Source of the DNA: JAUIAI01 sp050633665
GTDB lineage: Bacteria > Pseudomonadota > Gammaproteobacteria > Burkholderiales > Burkholderiaceae_E
Direction: 5' to 3'
NCBI GenBank assembly: GCA_050633665.1
Contig: JBOEGY010000007.1
Location: forward strand, 496,001-560,000
Length of the DNA stretch: 64,000 nucleotides
Shown here: in pieces, positions 62,317-64,000 of the stretch
Layout of the letters: each line of letters starts with the position of its first letter
Position numbering within the stretch: position 1 is the stretch's first letter
Translations under genes and position numbers: made by a program
Notes under the pieces: model-generated
What the model saw: the letters and a program-made list of their open reading frames with translations, nothing else
Told to the model about the DNA's origin: nothing
The model's database searches: none

Positions 62317-64000
62317 ATGAAAATCCGCCGAATCAGCAGCGACCCGAACGCCGAAGTGGTGCGCGAATCGTTAACCGGCCGTAGTGTCAACCGCCGGACG
62401 TTTATGCGTCATTCCGGTCTCGCGGCAGGAGGTGCCGCGCTGACCTCACTGGCCGCGGCCCCAGGCATGATGCGAAAAGCCCAGGCGGCCAAAACCGACC
62501 GTACCGGCGAAATCAAAACAGTCCGCTCGGTTTGTACCCACTGCTCGGTCGGCTGCGGCATTTACGCCGAAGTTCAGAACGGCGTCTGGACCGGCCAGGA
62601 GCCCGCATTCGACCACCCGTTCAATCTTGGCGCGCATTGCGCCAAAGGCGCGGCGGTCCGCGAACACGGTCACGGTGAGCGACGCCTCAAATACCCGATG
62701 AAAATGGTCGGTGGCAAGTGGCAAAAACTGAGCTGGGAAGACGCCATCAATGAAATCGGTGACAAGCTCGCGGAAATCCGCGAGAAAAGCGGCCCCGATT
62801 CCGTGTTCTGGCTGGGCTCAGCCAAGTTCAACAATGAACAGGCCTATCTGTTCCGCAAGTTTGCTGCCTTCTGGGGAACCAACAACGTCGATCACCAGGC
62901 ACGTATCTGTCACTCGACAACAGTGGCGGGCGTAGCGAACACCTGGGGTTACGGTGCGATGACCAACTCGTACAACGACATTCATAACTCCAAGTCAATC
63001 CTGGTTATTGGCGGCAACCCGGCGGAAGCTCATCCGGTATCGCTGCAGCACATTTTCCGTGCCAAGGAAGCCGGCGCAAAAATGGTCGTGCTTGATCCCC
63101 GTCGCACACGCACCGCCGTCCACTCCGACCATTACGTCCGCATCCGCCCAGGTACCGATGTCGCAGTCGTCTGGGGCATGTTGTGGCATATCTTTGAAAA
63201 CAACTGGCAGGACGACACTTTCATCCAGCAACGAGTTTACGGCATGGATGAAATCAAGGCCGAGGTCGCCAAGTGGACCCCTGAAGAAGTCGAGAAAGTC
63301 GCCGGCGTTGACAAGGACACCTGTTACCAGGCTGCCAAGCTCATGGCAGAGCACCGCCCGGGCACGTTCATCTGGTGCATGGGTGGCACGCAACACACCA
63401 ACGGCAACAACAATACCCGGGCCTATTGTGTCTTTCAGCTCGCACTCGGCAATATGGGCGTCTCCGGGGGCGGCACGAATATTTTCCGGGGCCATGACAA
63501 CGTACAGGGCGCAACCGACCTTGGTGTTCTGGCTAACACACTACCCGGCTACTACGGCCTCTCAGGGGGCGCCTGGAAGCATTGGTCGCGGGTTTGGGGC
63601 GTCGAATACGACTACATGAAAGCGCGCTTTGACGATGGCAGCTACGAGCAGTCGAAAGGTAAAGACGTGCCCATCATGAACACCAAGGGCATTCCAGTCT
63701 CACGCTGGATTGACGGTGTCCTGGAAGACGCAGACAACATCGCCCAGAAAGACCAGTTCAAGGCGGCATTCATGTGGGGGCATGCTCCCAATTCGCAAAC
63801 ACGCGGCGTCGAACAGAAAAAGGCGATGGAATCGCTCGAAATGCTGGTCGTGGTCGATCCCTATCCGACAGTCACTGCCGTCATGCAAGACCGCTCCGAC
63901 GGCGTCTACCTGCTACCGGCCTGCACCCAGTTTGAAACCTACGGATCGGTCACCGCTTCGAACCGCTCGATTCAATGGCGCGACAAAGTCATTGAACCGC
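62317..64000 (+). CDS. fdhA: Formate dehydrogenase alpha subunit, cysteine type, partial at right edge
   Basis: 561 residues before the window ends; the full enzyme is usually about 950. A Tat signal (NRRTFMRHSG) is followed by the [4Fe-4S] motif CTHCSVGCGIY with a fourth Cys in GAHCAKG. The molybdenum/tungsten ligand position, Sec in Escherichia coli FdhN and FdhH, is Cys198 (ARICHSTTV), codon TGT. It oxidises formate to CO2 in the periplasm. GAGGAG 7 bases upstream sets the start. The beta and gamma subunits are expected beyond the edge. Confidence 0.96.
   Translation, partial: MKIRRISSDPNAEVVRESLTGRSVNRRTFMRHSGLAAGGAALTSLAAAPGMMRKAQAAKTDRTGEIKTVRSVCTHCSVGCGIYAEVQNGVWTGQEPAFDHPFNLGAHCAKGAAVREHGHGERRLKYPMKMVGGKWQKLSWEDAINEIGDKLAEIREKSGPDSVFWLGSAKFNNEQAYLFRKFAAFWGTNNVDHQARICHSTTVAGVANTWGYGAMTNSYNDIHNSKSILVIGGNPAEAHPVSLQHIFRAKEAGAKMVVLDPRRTRTAVHSDHYVRIRPGTDVAVVWGMLWHIFENNWQDDTFIQQRVYGMDEIKAEVAKWTPEEVEKVAGVDKDTCYQAAKLMAEHRPGTFIWCMGGTQHTNGNNNTRAYCVFQLALGNMGVSGGGTNIFRGHDNVQGATDLGVLANTLPGYYGLSGGAWKHWSRVWGVEYDYMKARFDDGSYEQSKGKDVPIMNTKGIPVSRWIDGVLEDADNIAQKDQFKAAFMWGHAPNSQTRGVEQKKAMESLEMLVVVDPYPTVTAVMQDRSDGVYLLPACTQFETYGSVTASNRSIQWRDKVIEP

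Noticed and set aside
62908..62910. Possible in-frame TGA selenocysteine codon in the formate dehydrogenase
   Set aside because: The codon is TGT (Cys) and no TGA lies in the frame across the visible part.

Overview
The window reads as a chromosomal segment of a Gammaproteobacterium of moderately high GC. The main clue is synteny: lptG-lptF run divergently from pepA-holC-(hypothetical)-valS, a gammaproteobacterial arrangement, and a complete System I cytochrome c maturation operon is present. I cannot place it to genus. No plasmid, prophage, insertion sequence or CRISPR array was seen. Genes are dense, with many 1-11 bp overlaps. Only two stretches exceed 300 bases without a gene: 45096-45555 and 47814-48200.

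Layout. (1) 45-4620, minus strand: a three-gene operon with a fused NADH-dehydrogenase-like/SelD selenophosphate synthetase, a CaiB/BaiF CoA-transferase and a Gfo/Idh/MocA oxidoreductase. (2) 4688-8428: a DMT exporter divergent from a 2-hydroxychromene-2-carboxylate isomerase-like protein, a VC0807-type membrane protein and a Baeyer-Villiger-type monooxygenase. (3) 8532-18592: asd, a small membrane protein, a saccharopine dehydrogenase-like reductase, a 1970-residue tandem UvrA and argE. (4) 18609-25731: ccmI-ccmA-B-C-D-E-F-G-H, with a CcmH that appears to lack a signal peptide. (5) 25739-33135: an MFS transporter, a CsgG-like lipoprotein, then an operon of PhzS-like monooxygenase, SAM methyltransferase and D-aminoacylase-type amidohydrolase, with a divergent DHA2-type MFS transporter. 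(6) 33159-42209, minus strand: nitrate uptake and reduction (nrtA, nrtB, a double-ATPase nrtCD, an FAD/NADH oxidoreductase, nasA) behind a receiver-only response regulator. No nitrite reductase lies in the window. (7) 42394-45095: tRNA-Ala(CGC), a small membrane protein, an alpha/beta hydrolase and an orphan TRAP solute-binding protein. (8) 45330-45426: a likely small RNA gene. (9) 45556-53616: lptG/lptF and pepA-holC-valS, with an 8-bp tandem array upstream of pepA. (10) 53857-58441: a hybrid sensor kinase, arfB, a Tat-exported Rieske protein and an exported ankyrin protein. (11) 58537-64000: a formate dehydrogenase locus (DUF3305, DUF3306, polyferredoxin-like 4Fe-4S protein, TorD-type chaperone, small Tat peptide, FdhA) that runs off the right edge.

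Together the genes suggest a respiratory heterotroph that makes c-type cytochromes, assimilates nitrate, oxidises formate with a cysteine-type molybdenum or tungsten enzyme, and carries several flavoenzyme modules for organic substrates. The least explained items are the small RNA locus at 45330-45470, the octamer array before pepA, the doubled UvrA, the signal-less CcmH, the Rieske protein with its long inter-ligand spacing and the PhzS-like operon. I did not find a clear new defence or mobile system.
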